20,830 nucleotides of DNA from Cytophagales bacterium (GTDB taxonomy: Bacteria > Bacteroidota > Bacteroidia > Cytophagales > Cyclobacteriaceae): NCBI GenBank assembly GCA_027317105.1, contig DAHVFH010000116.1:1-20830 (forward strand), read 5' to 3'. A model generated the notes under the pieces. The model was not told where the DNA came from. It saw only the letters and a program-made list of their open reading frames with translations, and ran no database searches. Below, in pieces: positions 7,986 to 15,227 of this stretch. Made by a program: the position numbers and the translations under genes. Positions within the stretch are counted from its first letter, which is position 1, and each line of letters begins with the position of its first letter.

Positions 7986-8489
7986 TTGGTACGAAAGTTT
8001 TTCCAGCTGGACAAAAACTACCTCCTCGAGGAAGCACAACTTTCCCTTCAGAATGAGTTGCTAATTCAATTAATCAACCAAGTCAAATCGGAATTTGAGC
8101 AGCGCAATAATCCTTTGGGTCTGCTTGATGGCTTTAGCTTGAAGATTAAAAACCACCATTGCCATAACCTAAAACCACTTTATGGTTTTTATCAAAACCT
8201 GGCGGGCGTTTATCGATTTAAATACAGCGACAATCAACTGGAGTTTGTCTGGGATGGTCGCGATCATCAGGAAAAATACAAAGCCGAGTGGGCAGAAACC
8301 TTTAAAGATTGGGTTTCGCGCTTCTGTCAGCAGGAATTATTTGTCCAGGCGGTGCTTGATCTAACCGTATTTCTACCCGAAAATCGACAGGCGGATCTCG
8401 CGGAAAACCGAATGAACAATTTCATGTTGCGTCAGTTTGGCGTAAAAATTCATAAAACCAAAGGCTTAGTGGCCATGAAGGTAGCTTAA
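7986..8489 (+). CDS. Uncharacterised 167-residue protein, probable TTG start
   Basis: I do not recognise the family. The protein (start MVRKFFQLDKN) is soluble and mixed-charge, with no signal peptide, membrane segment or metal motif. It is rich in Gln, Asn, Lys and aromatic residues, with a likely helical N-terminus (about 12-40) and a basic C-terminal end (KIHKTKGLVAMKVA). No in-frame ATG lies near the beginning; the first candidate is the TTG at 7986, 17 bases after a perfect -7 element, so a weak start is plausible. Codon use resembles that of its neighbours. Its stop is only 6 bases from the stop of the convergent gene on the other strand, with no hairpin between them. It is probably a conserved hypothetical of the phylum. 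Confidence 0.65.
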   Translation: MVRKFFQLDKNYLLEEAQLSLQNELLIQLINQVKSEFEQRNNPLGLLDGFSLKIKNHHCHNLKPLYGFYQNLAGVYRFKYSDNQLEFVWDGRDHQEKYKAEWAETFKDWVSRFCQQELFVQAVLDLTVFLPENRQADLAENRMNNFMLRQFGVKIHKTKGLVAMKVA

Positions 8490-8495
8490 GTCCCA

Positions 8496-9152
8496 CTAAT
8501 TATTTTTTGCTTCCTTCGCTAACAAAGGGCATACTCGATAACGATCGTCTTTTGTGATTTCATAAACGGCTTTAAGCAATTCCTGCACATTCTTTATCCC
8601 AATACGGGCTGCCCACTCAAAAGGACCAAACGGATAATTCGTTCCGAGTTTCATTGCCAAATCAATATCCGCTCGCGAAGCAATGTTTTCGGCTATTGCG
8701 AAATACGCTTCATTGATAATCATACAAATAATGCGTGGGGTGACCATGCCAACTTGATCTTTCACAATGACGAAAGGTGTATCCAACCCAGCAAAGACCT
8801 CTTCTAACTTTAGTTTATCGTTGGAGTTATTCAGCGACACTTCCAAAGTTTCCCTATTCAAAAAGGAAGGAATTCCACAAAATCCAAAAAAAATTGTGTT
8901 CCGTTTATATTCGGAAAGTAAACCGCGCAAAGTGGTTTTAGAGCTGTCTATAAATGCCACTCCGGCAAAATCATTATAGATCTTGATGCTTTCAGGCTGA
9001 TAGGAAATATGGAAGTCAAAAACAACATCTATGCGCTTTAGTATATCTTCCGAATCGAGGCTATTTTCAACTAACGTATAGTGGTGGCTCTCGCCAAATT
9101 TTTGGGAACACTCCTCCAAATTCTGTTCACTACCAATCACTAAAATTTTCAT
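8496..9152 (-). CDS. Degenerate 3-hydroxyacyl-CoA dehydrogenase-like protein
   Basis: The C-terminal half is recognisably the 3-hydroxyacyl-CoA dehydrogenase C-terminal domain: DQVGMVTPRIICMIINEA (132-149) corresponds to the usual DxPGFVxNRI helix, and TNYPFGPFEWAARIG (171-185) to NYPxGPxELxDxIG. The N-terminal part is only about 110 residues instead of about 180, begins MKILVIGSEQN, and lacks a GxGxxG nucleotide-binding motif. FFGFCGIP (88-95) aligns with the family's HFFNPVP, so the catalytic His appears replaced, while the later Glu of LEV is kept. A normal NAD-dependent dehydrogenase activity is therefore doubtful. The ATG at 9152 (218 residues) is preferred over an upstream TTG at 9158. 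It is divergent from ridA and convergent with the preceding gene. Confidence 0.8.
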   Translation of the reverse strand: MKILVIGSEQNLEECSQKFGESHHYTLVENSLDSEDILKRIDVVFDFHISYQPESIKIYNDFAGVAFIDSSKTTLRGLLSEYKRNTIFFGFCGIPSFLNRETLEVSLNNSNDKLKLEEVFAGLDTPFVIVKDQVGMVTPRIICMIINEAYFAIAENIASRADIDLAMKLGTNYPFGPFEWAARIGIKNVQELLKAVYEITKDDRYRVCPLLAKEAKNN

Positions 9153-9174
9153 AACCAAAGCAAAAAAGATTTCT

Positions 9175-9192
9175 GATATTTGACCAAAAGTA
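9175..9192. promoter_or_regulatory. Divergent promoter region between the HAD-like gene and ridA
   Basis: On the + strand GATATTTG (9175-9182) is one base from TAnnTTTG and lies 19 bases before the ridA ATG. On the minus strand TACTTTTG (9192-9185) fits the consensus exactly and would give the HAD-like gene a leader of about 28 bases. Neither has a checked -33 element, so both are suggestions from position and sequence. Confidence 0.4.
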
Positions 9193-9201
9193 AAAAAGAT
9201 T

Positions 9202-9582
9202 ATGGCAAAAGAAGTTATTTATTCAGCCAATGCCCCTGACCCAATCGGCCCTTACAGTCAGGCCATTAAAGTCGGAAATATGCTTTTCATCTCCGGTCAA
9301 ATAGCCATTCAAAAGCCATCCGGAGATCTCGTAACCGGTAATATCGTTGACGAATCTCAAGTCGTTATGAAAAACCTGGCGGAAGTGCTCAAAGCGGGTG
9401 GCATGGATTTTTCGAACGTGGTGAAGACTACAATCTTCCTGAAGGACATGAACAATTTCCCTAAAGTAAACGAAGTATACGGATCTTATTTCGACAGTCA
9501 ACCACCTGCCCGCGAAACAGTTGAAGTTAGCCGTCTTCCGAAGGATGTAAATGTGGAGATTTCATGTATTGCTGTGAAGTGA
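9202..9582 (+). CDS. ridA: RidA family reactive enamine/imine deaminase
   Basis: RidA hydrolyses reactive 2-aminoacrylate and related enamines released by PLP enzymes, giving a keto acid and ammonia and so protecting other PLP enzymes. The 126-residue protein is full length for this trimeric cytoplasmic family. Signatures are DPIGPYSQAIKVGNMLFISGQ near the N-terminus and PARETVEVSRLPKDVNVEI near the C-terminus. The latter carries the substrate-binding Arg104 (E. coli Arg105) and Glu119, so it belongs to the active RidA subgroup. The ATG at 9202 yields the typical beginning (MAKEVIYSANAPDP). It appears to be a single-gene unit: gltX starts about 63 bases later behind its own promoter element. 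Confidence 0.95.
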   Translation: MAKEVIYSANAPDPIGPYSQAIKVGNMLFISGQIAIQKPSGDLVTGNIVDESQVVMKNLAEVLKAGGMDFSNVVKTTIFLKDMNNFPKVNEVYGSYFDSQPPARETVEVSRLPKDVNVEISCIAVK

Positions 9583-9621
9583 CCGTTTCAATTTTTTAAG
9601 CGTCAATAGCTTTCATTTCTT

Positions 9622-9629
9622 TAACTTTG
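9622..9629 (+). promoter_or_regulatory. Bacteroidota -7 promoter element before the gltX operon
   Basis: TAACTTTG matches TAnnTTTG exactly, 16 bases upstream of the gltX ATG at 9646. A T run at 9592-9597 lies about where the -33 element should be. The likely leader is about 10 bases. Confidence 0.6.
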
Positions 9630-9645
9630 ACCTCAATTGACAATC

Positions 9646-11181
9646 ATGAGGGAAGTACGCGTACGTTTTGCACCCAGTCCTACCGGAGCGCTTCACATCG
9701 GTGGAATGCGCACCGCTTTATATAATTACTTGCTTGCCCGCAAACATGGCGGCACGATGATTCTTCGCATCGAAGACACGGATCAAAATCGTTATGTGCC
9801 AGGCGCGGAAGAATACATCTTGGAATCGTTAGCATGGGCAGGAATTACGATCGATGAAGGGGTGGGCAAAGGTGGTCCTTACTCTCCTTATCGTCAAAGC
9901 GAACGAAAAGACATTTACAAACAGTACGCTCAGCGACTGCTGACAGAAGGAAAGGCGTATTATGCCTTCGACACCGAGCAAGAGCTTGAGGAGATGCGCC
10001 AGCGACTAAAAGAAGCAGGGTCTTCCGATCAGCAATACAGCAGCACCACGAGGTCATCGATGAAAAACTCGCTCACCCTGCCAGAGAGCGAGGTAAATCA
10101 GAAGATTACTCAAGGGGAACCCCATGTGATCCGGTTAAAAGTGCCTGCAAATGAAGAAATTAAACTCACTGATTTAATCCGTGGTGAAGTCAGTGTAAAC
10201 TCTTCACAAGTTGACGATAAAGTATTAATGAAGTCGGACGGAATGCCCACCTATCACTTGGCTAATGTAGTGGATGATTACTTGATGAAAATTTCGCATG
10301 TAATCCGTGGCGAAGAATGGCTTCCGAGCGCACCGCTACACGTGTTGCTCTACCGATTCTTAGGTTGGGAAAAAGAAATGCCGCAGTTTGCTCACTTACC
10401 CTTATTGCTTAAGGCAGATGGTAACGGTAAGCTTAGCAAACGCGATGCGGACAAAGCGGGCTTTCCTATTTTTCCAATTAATTGGACGGATCCAAAAACA
10501 AAGGAATTCTCCGCTGGCTTTCGCGAGAATGGATATTTACATGAAGCTCTTTTAAACTTTTTAGCTTTTTTGGGATGGAACCCAGGCACAGAACAAGAGA
10601 TTTTTTCGTTTGCCGAATTAGCAGAAATTTTTACGCTCGAACGTATCGGGAAATCAGGAGCCAAATTCGATATTCAAAAAGCTCAATGGTATAATCAACA
10701 ATACCTTCGCGCCAAACCAGACGAAGAATTGGCAAAGTATCTTCTAACCTCACTTGCAAAAGAATCAATTTCTTGTCCTCCGGAAAAAGCCGCTAAGATT
10801 TGCGCCATTATGAAAGAACGGGTGACCTTCCCGAAAGATTTTTGGGAGCAGGGGAAATTTTTCTTTCATTCACCAACAGAATATGATCCCCAAATAGTAT
10901 CGAAAAAATGGAATGAAGACACCGTGCGATTCCTTTCAGCCTTCTCTCAAGAACTCAAATTAATTTCATTATTTAATTCGGAATCGGCCAAACTTACCCT
11001 AGAGAAAGTTGCTACTATTGTAACTATCCCCAGTGGAAAAATAATGCAGGCTTTGCGCATGACACTTACCGGTGGCGCCTCGGGTCCTGATCTGATGACG
11101 ACTATGGAAATAATTGGAAAAGACGAAACCATCAGGCGGATTTCATTTGCTCTGGAAAACATTAAAGTCAAAGTTTCGTAA
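9646..11181 (+). CDS. gltX: Glutamyl-tRNA synthetase
   Basis: GltX charges tRNA-Glu with glutamate using ATP. The protein is about 511 residues, a class I synthetase with the HIGH-type motif HIGG at 17-20 (within FAPSPTGALHIGGMRTALYN), RIEDTD, the tRNA/Glu site segment GEEWLPSAPLH, and the KMSKS-type motif KLSKR at 262-266. The C-terminal anticodon-binding region is helical. The ATG at 9646 is preferred: the in-frame TTG at 9637 would add MTI and falls within the presumed transcription start region. It heads a tightly packed operon; the next gene begins 10 bases after its stop. Confidence 0.97.
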   Translation: MREVRVRFAPSPTGALHIGGMRTALYNYLLARKHGGTMILRIEDTDQNRYVPGAEEYILESLAWAGITIDEGVGKGGPYSPYRQSERKDIYKQYAQRLLTEGKAYYAFDTEQELEEMRQRLKEAGSSDQQYSSTTRSSMKNSLTLPESEVNQKITQGEPHVIRLKVPANEEIKLTDLIRGEVSVNSSQVDDKVLMKSDGMPTYHLANVVDDYLMKISHVIRGEEWLPSAPLHVLLYRFLGWEKEMPQFAHLPLLLKADGNGKLSKRDADKAGFPIFPINWTDPKTKEFSAGFRENGYLHEALLNFLAFLGWNPGTEQEIFSFAELAEIFTLERIGKSGAKFDIQKAQWYNQQYLRAKPDEELAKYLLTSLAKESISCPPEKAAKICAIMKERVTFPKDFWEQGKFFFHSPTEYDPQIVSKKWNEDTVRFLSAFSQELKLISLFNSESAKLTLEKVATIVTIPSGKIMQALRMTLTGGASGPDLMTTMEIIGKDETIRRISFALENIKVKVS

Positions 11182-11191
11182 AAGAAAATAT

Positions 11192-11407
11192 ATGCCCAAA
11201 AAAGAAACCAAAACCAAAAAACAGATTAAACCCCGCGTGCATCAGGAACTAAAAGGTTTCGAAGTGTCCATCGACAGTTTTGGGGAGTTGAAATCGAATC
11301 TTCCGATCGAAAAATTAAATTCATTTCTTAACGAAAATGTAGACGACAAGAAGTTGGCCGAACGCGAAGACTATGACGCTTTAAAAAAACCCAAAAAGAA
11401 AAAATAA
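11192..11407 (+). CDS. Small lysine-rich protein of 71 residues
   Basis: No family is recognised. The protein starts MPKKETKTKKQIKPR, has a short middle block containing FEVSIDSFGELKSNL and IEKLNSFLNENVDDKKL, and ends YDALKKPKKKK. Both ends are strongly basic and probably disordered, which suggests nucleic-acid or ribosome contact; that is inference from composition only. The reading frame is open further upstream into gltX (a start at 11114 is possible), but the ATG at 11192, 10 bases after the gltX stop, is the sensible choice. The stop is 1 base before the next start, so translation is probably coupled. Its conserved-looking core and exact fit between two real genes support it being genuine. 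Confidence 0.75.
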   Translation: MPKKETKTKKQIKPRVHQELKGFEVSIDSFGELKSNLPIEKLNSFLNENVDDKKLAEREDYDALKKPKKKK

Positions 11408-11408
11408 T

Positions 11409-12182
11409 ATGCCTACATCACACGTAATCGACTATCAGATAAAGGGTGAAAGTATTCAAATTGTGGAAGTAGAACTTGATCCTTTAGAAACAGTAATTGC
11501 CGAAGCAGGCGCGATGTTATTCATGGAAGAAGGAATTCTGTTTGAAACCAAAATGGGAGACGGATCAACACCCAATCAGGGGCTGTTTGATAAACTGCTT
11601 TCTGCCGGAAGTCGCCTGCTGGTAGGCGAGTCACTATTCATGACACATTTTACTAATAGAGGTAACAAGAAAGCGAAAGTGGGTTTTTCTGCACCCTACC
11701 CGGGAACGGTCATTCCAGTGGAACTTTCCCAATGTCCCGGTCAGGAATTGATTGTGCAAAAAGATGGTTTTCTCTGTGCAGCCTATGGAACAAAACTATC
11801 CATGTTCTTCAATCGTAAAATAGGTGCCGGGTTAGTGGGAGGCGAAGGCTTTATTTTAGAAAAACTTCAAGGCGATGGCAAGGCATTTGTACATGCCGGA
11901 GGAACCGTCATTGAGCGCACCTTAAACAACGAAACCCTTCGCGTTGACACCGGTTGCGTAGTGGCCTTTGAATCGCAGATTGATTTTGATGTAGAAACCA
12001 CAGGAAGTCTAAAATCAATGATCTTTGGAGGGGAAGGTATTTACCTTGCTACACTACGAGGAACTGGAAAAGTATGGTTGCAGTCCATGCCTATTCGAAA
12101 ATTAATCCAAGCACTTTCACCTTACGGAAATAATACCAGAAAAGAATCAAGCTCGCTCTTAGGAGGATTATTTGAGAGTTAA
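11409..12182 (+). CDS. TIGR00266 / AIM24 family protein
   Basis: This is a 257-residue protein of the AIM24 (DUF124, TIGR00266) family, a double-psi or beta-rich fold related to mitochondrial AIM24; the biochemical role is unknown. Family traits visible here are the opening DYQIKGESIQIVEVELDP, the segment EAGAMLFMEEGI, the repeated beta-hairpin glycines, HFTNRGNKKAKVGFSAPYPG, and the glycine-rich GGEGFILEKLQGDGKAFVHA and FGGEGIYLATLRGTGKVW blocks. There is no signal peptide or membrane segment. It begins 1 base after the small lysine-rich gene and ends 5 bases before the saccharopine dehydrogenase-like gene, so it is an internal operon member. Confidence 0.9.
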   Translation: MPTSHVIDYQIKGESIQIVEVELDPLETVIAEAGAMLFMEEGILFETKMGDGSTPNQGLFDKLLSAGSRLLVGESLFMTHFTNRGNKKAKVGFSAPYPGTVIPVELSQCPGQELIVQKDGFLCAAYGTKLSMFFNRKIGAGLVGGEGFILEKLQGDGKAFVHAGGTVIERTLNNETLRVDTGCVVAFESQIDFDVETTGSLKSMIFGGEGIYLATLRGTGKVWLQSMPIRKLIQALSPYGNNTRKESSSLLGGLFES

Positions 12183-12187
12183 GAATT

Positions 12188-13396
12188 ATGAAACTTTTGA
12201 AAATTGGTATCATTCGCGAAGGCAAAAACCCACCCGACAAGCGAGTCGCCTTCACGCCCCTTCAGGCTGAAGAGATTAGTCAACGTTTCCCATCTATAAA
12301 ATTAATTGTTGAACCAAGCGAAATTCGATGCTATAAAGATGCTGAATATCAAGAACTAGGAATAGAAATGGGTTCTATAGAGGATTGCGATATTCTTATG
12401 GGAATAAAAGAAGTGCCCATAAAAAATCTCATTGAAGGAAAAACCTATTTATTCTTTTCACATACCACTAAAAAACAACCTTACAATAGAGGGTTACTCC
12501 AAGAAGTACTTAAAAAGCAAATCAGACTTATCGATTACGAAGCACTAAAAGATACCCAAGGAAACCGATTAGTTGCCTTTGGCCGATTTGCCGGAATTGT
12601 GGGCGCTTATAACAGTCTTTGGGTCTTCGGCAACCGATTCAAGAAATATTCATTACGGAGGGCCTTTGAATGCTTCGATATAAACGATCTAAAACTTGAA
12701 CTTCGTAAGGTGATTCTTCCACCTATTAAGATAATTTTAACAGGCGCAGGCAGGGTGGCAAAGGGCGCAATGGAGACCTTAGATACTGCCGGAATTAGAA
12801 AAGTCAATGCACAAGACTTTTTAAATCAAGAATTCAATGAACCCGTCTATGTGCAGTTAAGCAGTGCAGACTACCATATCCGAAAAAATGGAGGCCATTT
12901 TAACCGGGAAGAATTTCACCAATTCCCAGGTCGATATAACGCGGACTTTTCAAAATTCAACCAGGTAGCGGACATACTAATCGCTGGCGCATTTTGGAAT
13001 CCAAAAGCACCAGTCCTTTTCACAAGAGAAGACATGCAAAATCCGCTGTTCAAAACTAAAATAGTTGCGGATATCACTTGTGATATTAATGGATCAGTTC
13101 CATGTACAAAAAAGGCCAGCACTATACCTGAACCGATCTATGATTACAATCCTGCTACTGATTCAACTGAGGCGCCACTAAGCAAAGAAAGTAATATCAC
13201 CGTAATGGCAGTTGATAACTTGCCTTGCGAATTACCTAGGAGCGCTTCTCAGGAATTCGGTCGCGACCTTATTGATAAAATAATTAAACTCTTGCGACAA
13301 GATAGTAAAGTCATCTTAGACAGAGCAACCATCGCTAAACATGGGCAACTCACAAAATCATTTACATATCTTCAAGATTACGTAAATCAAGTATGA
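12188..13396 (+). CDS. Saccharopine dehydrogenase-like enzyme (lysine-ketoglutarate reductase type)
   Basis: The 402-residue protein combines an AlaDh/PNT-type N-terminal domain with a Rossmann domain, as in L-lysine-forming saccharopine dehydrogenase (yeast LYS1) and the LKR half of animal AASS. Visible residues: Lys74 (GIKEVP) and His92 (FFSHTTKKQPYN) correspond to the catalytic Lys/His pair of LYS1. FGRFAGIVGAYN follows, then the nucleotide-binding GAGRVAKG (186-193), VADITCDINGSVPCT and VMAVDNLPCELPRSAS. It would interconvert lysine plus 2-oxoglutarate with saccharopine. No SDH half is fused or adjacent, which is unusual for a lysine degradation pathway. Annotation as alanine dehydrogenase would be less accurate. 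The stop overlaps the next start as ATGA. Confidence 0.85.
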   Translation: MKLLKIGIIREGKNPPDKRVAFTPLQAEEISQRFPSIKLIVEPSEIRCYKDAEYQELGIEMGSIEDCDILMGIKEVPIKNLIEGKTYLFFSHTTKKQPYNRGLLQEVLKKQIRLIDYEALKDTQGNRLVAFGRFAGIVGAYNSLWVFGNRFKKYSLRRAFECFDINDLKLELRKVILPPIKIILTGAGRVAKGAMETLDTAGIRKVNAQDFLNQEFNEPVYVQLSSADYHIRKNGGHFNREEFHQFPGRYNADFSKFNQVADILIAGAFWNPKAPVLFTREDMQNPLFKTKIVADITCDINGSVPCTKKASTIPEPIYDYNPATDSTEAPLSKESNITVMAVDNLPCELPRSASQEFGRDLIDKIIKLLRQDSKVILDRATIAKHGQLTKSFTYLQDYVNQV

Positions 13397-13698
13397 TGTT
13401 ATTGTATAATGTAACCGTTGGCATAGATAAAGAAATAGAATCCGAGTGGCTCATATGGATAAAGCAATATTATATTCCTGCAGTAATGCTAACCGGAGCA
13501 TTTACTGACTCGAAAATTTATAAAATATTGAGTCTCGAAGACGAAGATTCCGTCTCGTACAGTATTCAATATTTTTCTGACGGGATTGAAAAAATTGTTT
13601 ATTTCTTAGACAATGAAGGAAAAGTCCTCGTAGAGGAACACCGATCTAAATTTAAAGACAAGCATGTAGTCTTCAACACGCTCCTTCAAGAGGCATAA
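13393..13698 (+). CDS. DUF4286 family protein
   Basis: This 101-residue protein resembles DUF4286, a small Bacteroidota-enriched family of unknown function with a ferredoxin-like (antibiotic monooxygenase-like) look. Typical features are the opening LLYNVTVGIDKEIESEWLIW, a following helix, YSIQYFSDGIEKI in the central strand region, and a basic C-terminal tail (EEHRSKFKDKHVVF). There is no signal or membrane segment. The ATG at 13393 overlaps the preceding stop (ATGA), pointing to translational coupling; an ATG at 13396 would be one codon shorter. It is the last gene of the gltX operon and converges on the GNAT gene, with 41 bases between the stops. Confidence 0.8.
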   Translation: MMLLYNVTVGIDKEIESEWLIWIKQYYIPAVMLTGAFTDSKIYKILSLEDEDSVSYSIQYFSDGIEKIVYFLDNEGKVLVEEHRSKFKDKHVVFNTLLQEA

Positions 13699-13739
13699 AT
13701 AGCCTTAAATCGTATATTTTATACTCTTGTAAACTAATG

Positions 13740-14216
13740 CTAGGCTAACATGCTTCTAATTTGCCTCTCTTCAAGGTTGCAATTGATCCATTCCTCGTCA
13801 AACGCAGCTCCATATTTCCTATAAAAATCAATAGCTGGTTGATTCCAATCTAAAACTTGCCACATCATACCCGAACAATTCTGTTCAAGGGAAAACTCCA
13901 TGGTACGGTCAAATAGCAATTTCCCATAACCTTTGCCTCTTTCATTCTGGGTAACTATAATATCTTCTAAATAAAGTCTCTTACCCTTCCAGGTGGAATA
14001 CCGGTAATAATAAAGTGAGAGCCCTACTATACCCTTCTCGGTTTCAATAACAAAAAAACCATATATGGGATTGTCTCCAAAACCCTCTTTTTCCATTCGC
14101 TCAAGAGTATTAGAAACTTGATCAGCGGCATTCTCAAATGAAGCTAACTCTCTAATCAATTCCAATGCCTTTGGAAGATCACTTTTTATTCCTTGTCTGA
14201 CTTTTGTAGTACTCAT
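13740..14216 (-). CDS. GNAT family N-acetyltransferase (diamine/spermidine acetyltransferase-like)
   Basis: This is an acetyl-CoA-dependent N-acetyltransferase with a single GNAT domain, 158 residues from the ATG at 14216. The acetyl-CoA pyrophosphate loop is NERGKGYGKLLF; it is preceded by LYLEDIIV (motif A strand) and followed by WNQPAIDFYRKYGA (motif B). The LYLEDIIV and FYRKYGA pattern resembles eukaryotic SSAT/thialysine acetyltransferases, so a diamine, polyamine or amino-acid substrate is possible but unproven. An in-frame TTG at 14228 falls in the T run of the upstream terminator and is not used here. The gene sits 51 bases after gldN on the same strand, with the terminator in between, so its transcription source is unclear. 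Confidence 0.88.
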   Translation of the reverse strand: MSTTKVRQGIKSDLPKALELIRELASFENAADQVSNTLERMEKEGFGDNPIYGFFVIETEKGIVGLSLYYYRYSTWKGKRLYLEDIIVTQNERGKGYGKLLFDRTMEFSLEQNCSGMMWQVLDWNQPAIDFYRKYGAAFDEEWINCNLEERQIRSMLA

Positions 14217-14218
14217 TG

Positions 14219-14250
14219 TGTTAAACAAAAAAGGCTCCTTTCGGAGCCTT
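14219..14250 (-). terminator. Intrinsic terminator after gldN
   Basis: AAGGCTCC (14231-14238) and GGAGCCTT (14243-14250) form a perfect 8-bp stem. Read on the minus strand the loop is GAAA, a GNRA-type tetraloop, and the T-rich stretch TTTTTTGTTTAA follows. It lies 17 bases past the gldN stop and should end the gld operon. The + strand side also has a T-rich flank, so it may work in both directions. Confidence 0.85.
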
Positions 14251-14267
14251 ATATTTTTCTTTTCAAA

Positions 14268-15227
14268 TTAAAATTCCCAAAGATTATGTTCCTTTTCCAT
14301 AAGGATCATTTCCTGTTCCCAGCGAGCAAATACAGACTCAGCATATGATCTACCATTATTGGCATAAATATGCTGAATATCTAGATCATCTGGGTTTTCT
14401 ACCTTACGAATAACTCCGTGGAATAGCCTGAGCTTAAAGGCCTCCGCAAAAGTCTTATTTTCAGAAGGATTATATCGGTTTTGCCATAATACCCGTTGTC
14501 TTTCATTCAAATCCTTACTGTGCGCCAGACGTGAAATTTCCTTTAATAATTCTTTATAGGAAATATAAAAACGATAGCTCAAGCGCTCTAAACTATTCTC
14601 GTCTTGCAAAACAATCCCGAAAGCAAGGATATCATAATACAGCCTCGACCTTCGCTTATCAAAAATAACGTCTTCAATTAATTCTAAACCAACAATATTT
14701 TGAGCACTCAAATTAAGTGTCATTGGTCCTAAATCATCATAAAATGCACCACCACTTGCTTTAGGACTTTGATTAGACGGAGACCCCGTAATACTGTTAC
14801 GTGCTCGATAGGCATTACCTTCAAAAATAACCATGTCTCCGCCTAAATAATCTTTGGTGGCCACCCAGTCGCCTTGAGTTTGCGAGCGAACATAATTATC
14901 CTGTATTTTTCGAGCGGTCGAATCCGCAATAGATTCTTTAAAATCAGCCGGATCTCCAAAATTACCTCCATAGGTATGTAACTTACCTTCATCAAGAAGA
15001 TCCAAAATTAATTTTGAAATGGAAGACTTTCTTGAATCAAATCCAGCATTTTGCTTCTCCTTTAGGTCGATAACCCGACTCACTCTAAAGCGATACAACT
15101 GCTCATAGTAGGGGATTTTTTCCAAAGAATTAGGATTATGGATAGTGTCTTGTTGCGCAAAACAACCAAACACGAGTGCCAAATTAAGACCAAAAACTAA
15201 AGCTATCCTCCTCATCATATTTTTCAT
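14268..15227 (-). CDS. gldN: Type IX secretion / gliding motility protein GldN (PorN)
   Basis: GldN is a periplasmic component that forms a large ring with the lipoprotein GldK below the outer membrane, required for type IX secretion and gliding. The 319-residue protein starts with a signal peptide (MKNMMRRIALVFGLNLALV, cleavage probably after CFA). The mature region starts QQDTIHNPNS and has the family segments IPYYEQLYRFRVSRVIDLKEKQN, LLDEGKLHTYG and a tryptophan-ended C-terminus. VFGC at the end of the signal is a poor lipobox, so a soluble protein is expected. Its ATG shares one base with the gldM stop (TAATG), indicating translational coupling. It is the last gene before the terminator at 14219-14250. 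Confidence 0.95.
   Translation of the reverse strand: MKNMMRRIALVFGLNLALVFGCFAQQDTIHNPNSLEKIPYYEQLYRFRVSRVIDLKEKQNAGFDSRKSSISKLILDLLDEGKLHTYGGNFGDPADFKESIADSTARKIQDNYVRSQTQGDWVATKDYLGGDMVIFEGNAYRARNSITGSPSNQSPKASGGAFYDDLGPMTLNLSAQNIVGLELIEDVIFDKRRSRLYYDILAFGIVLQDENSLERLSYRFYISYKELLKEISRLAHSKDLNERQRVLWQNRYNPSENKTFAEAFKLRLFHGVIRKVENPDDLDIQHIYANNGRSYAESVFARWEQEMILMEKEHNLWEF

Noticed and set aside
13712..13726. Small inverted repeat (GTATA ... TATAC) between the DUF4286 and GNAT stops
   Set aside because: Only 5 AT-rich base pairs and no T run suitable for either transcript; too weak to call a terminator.
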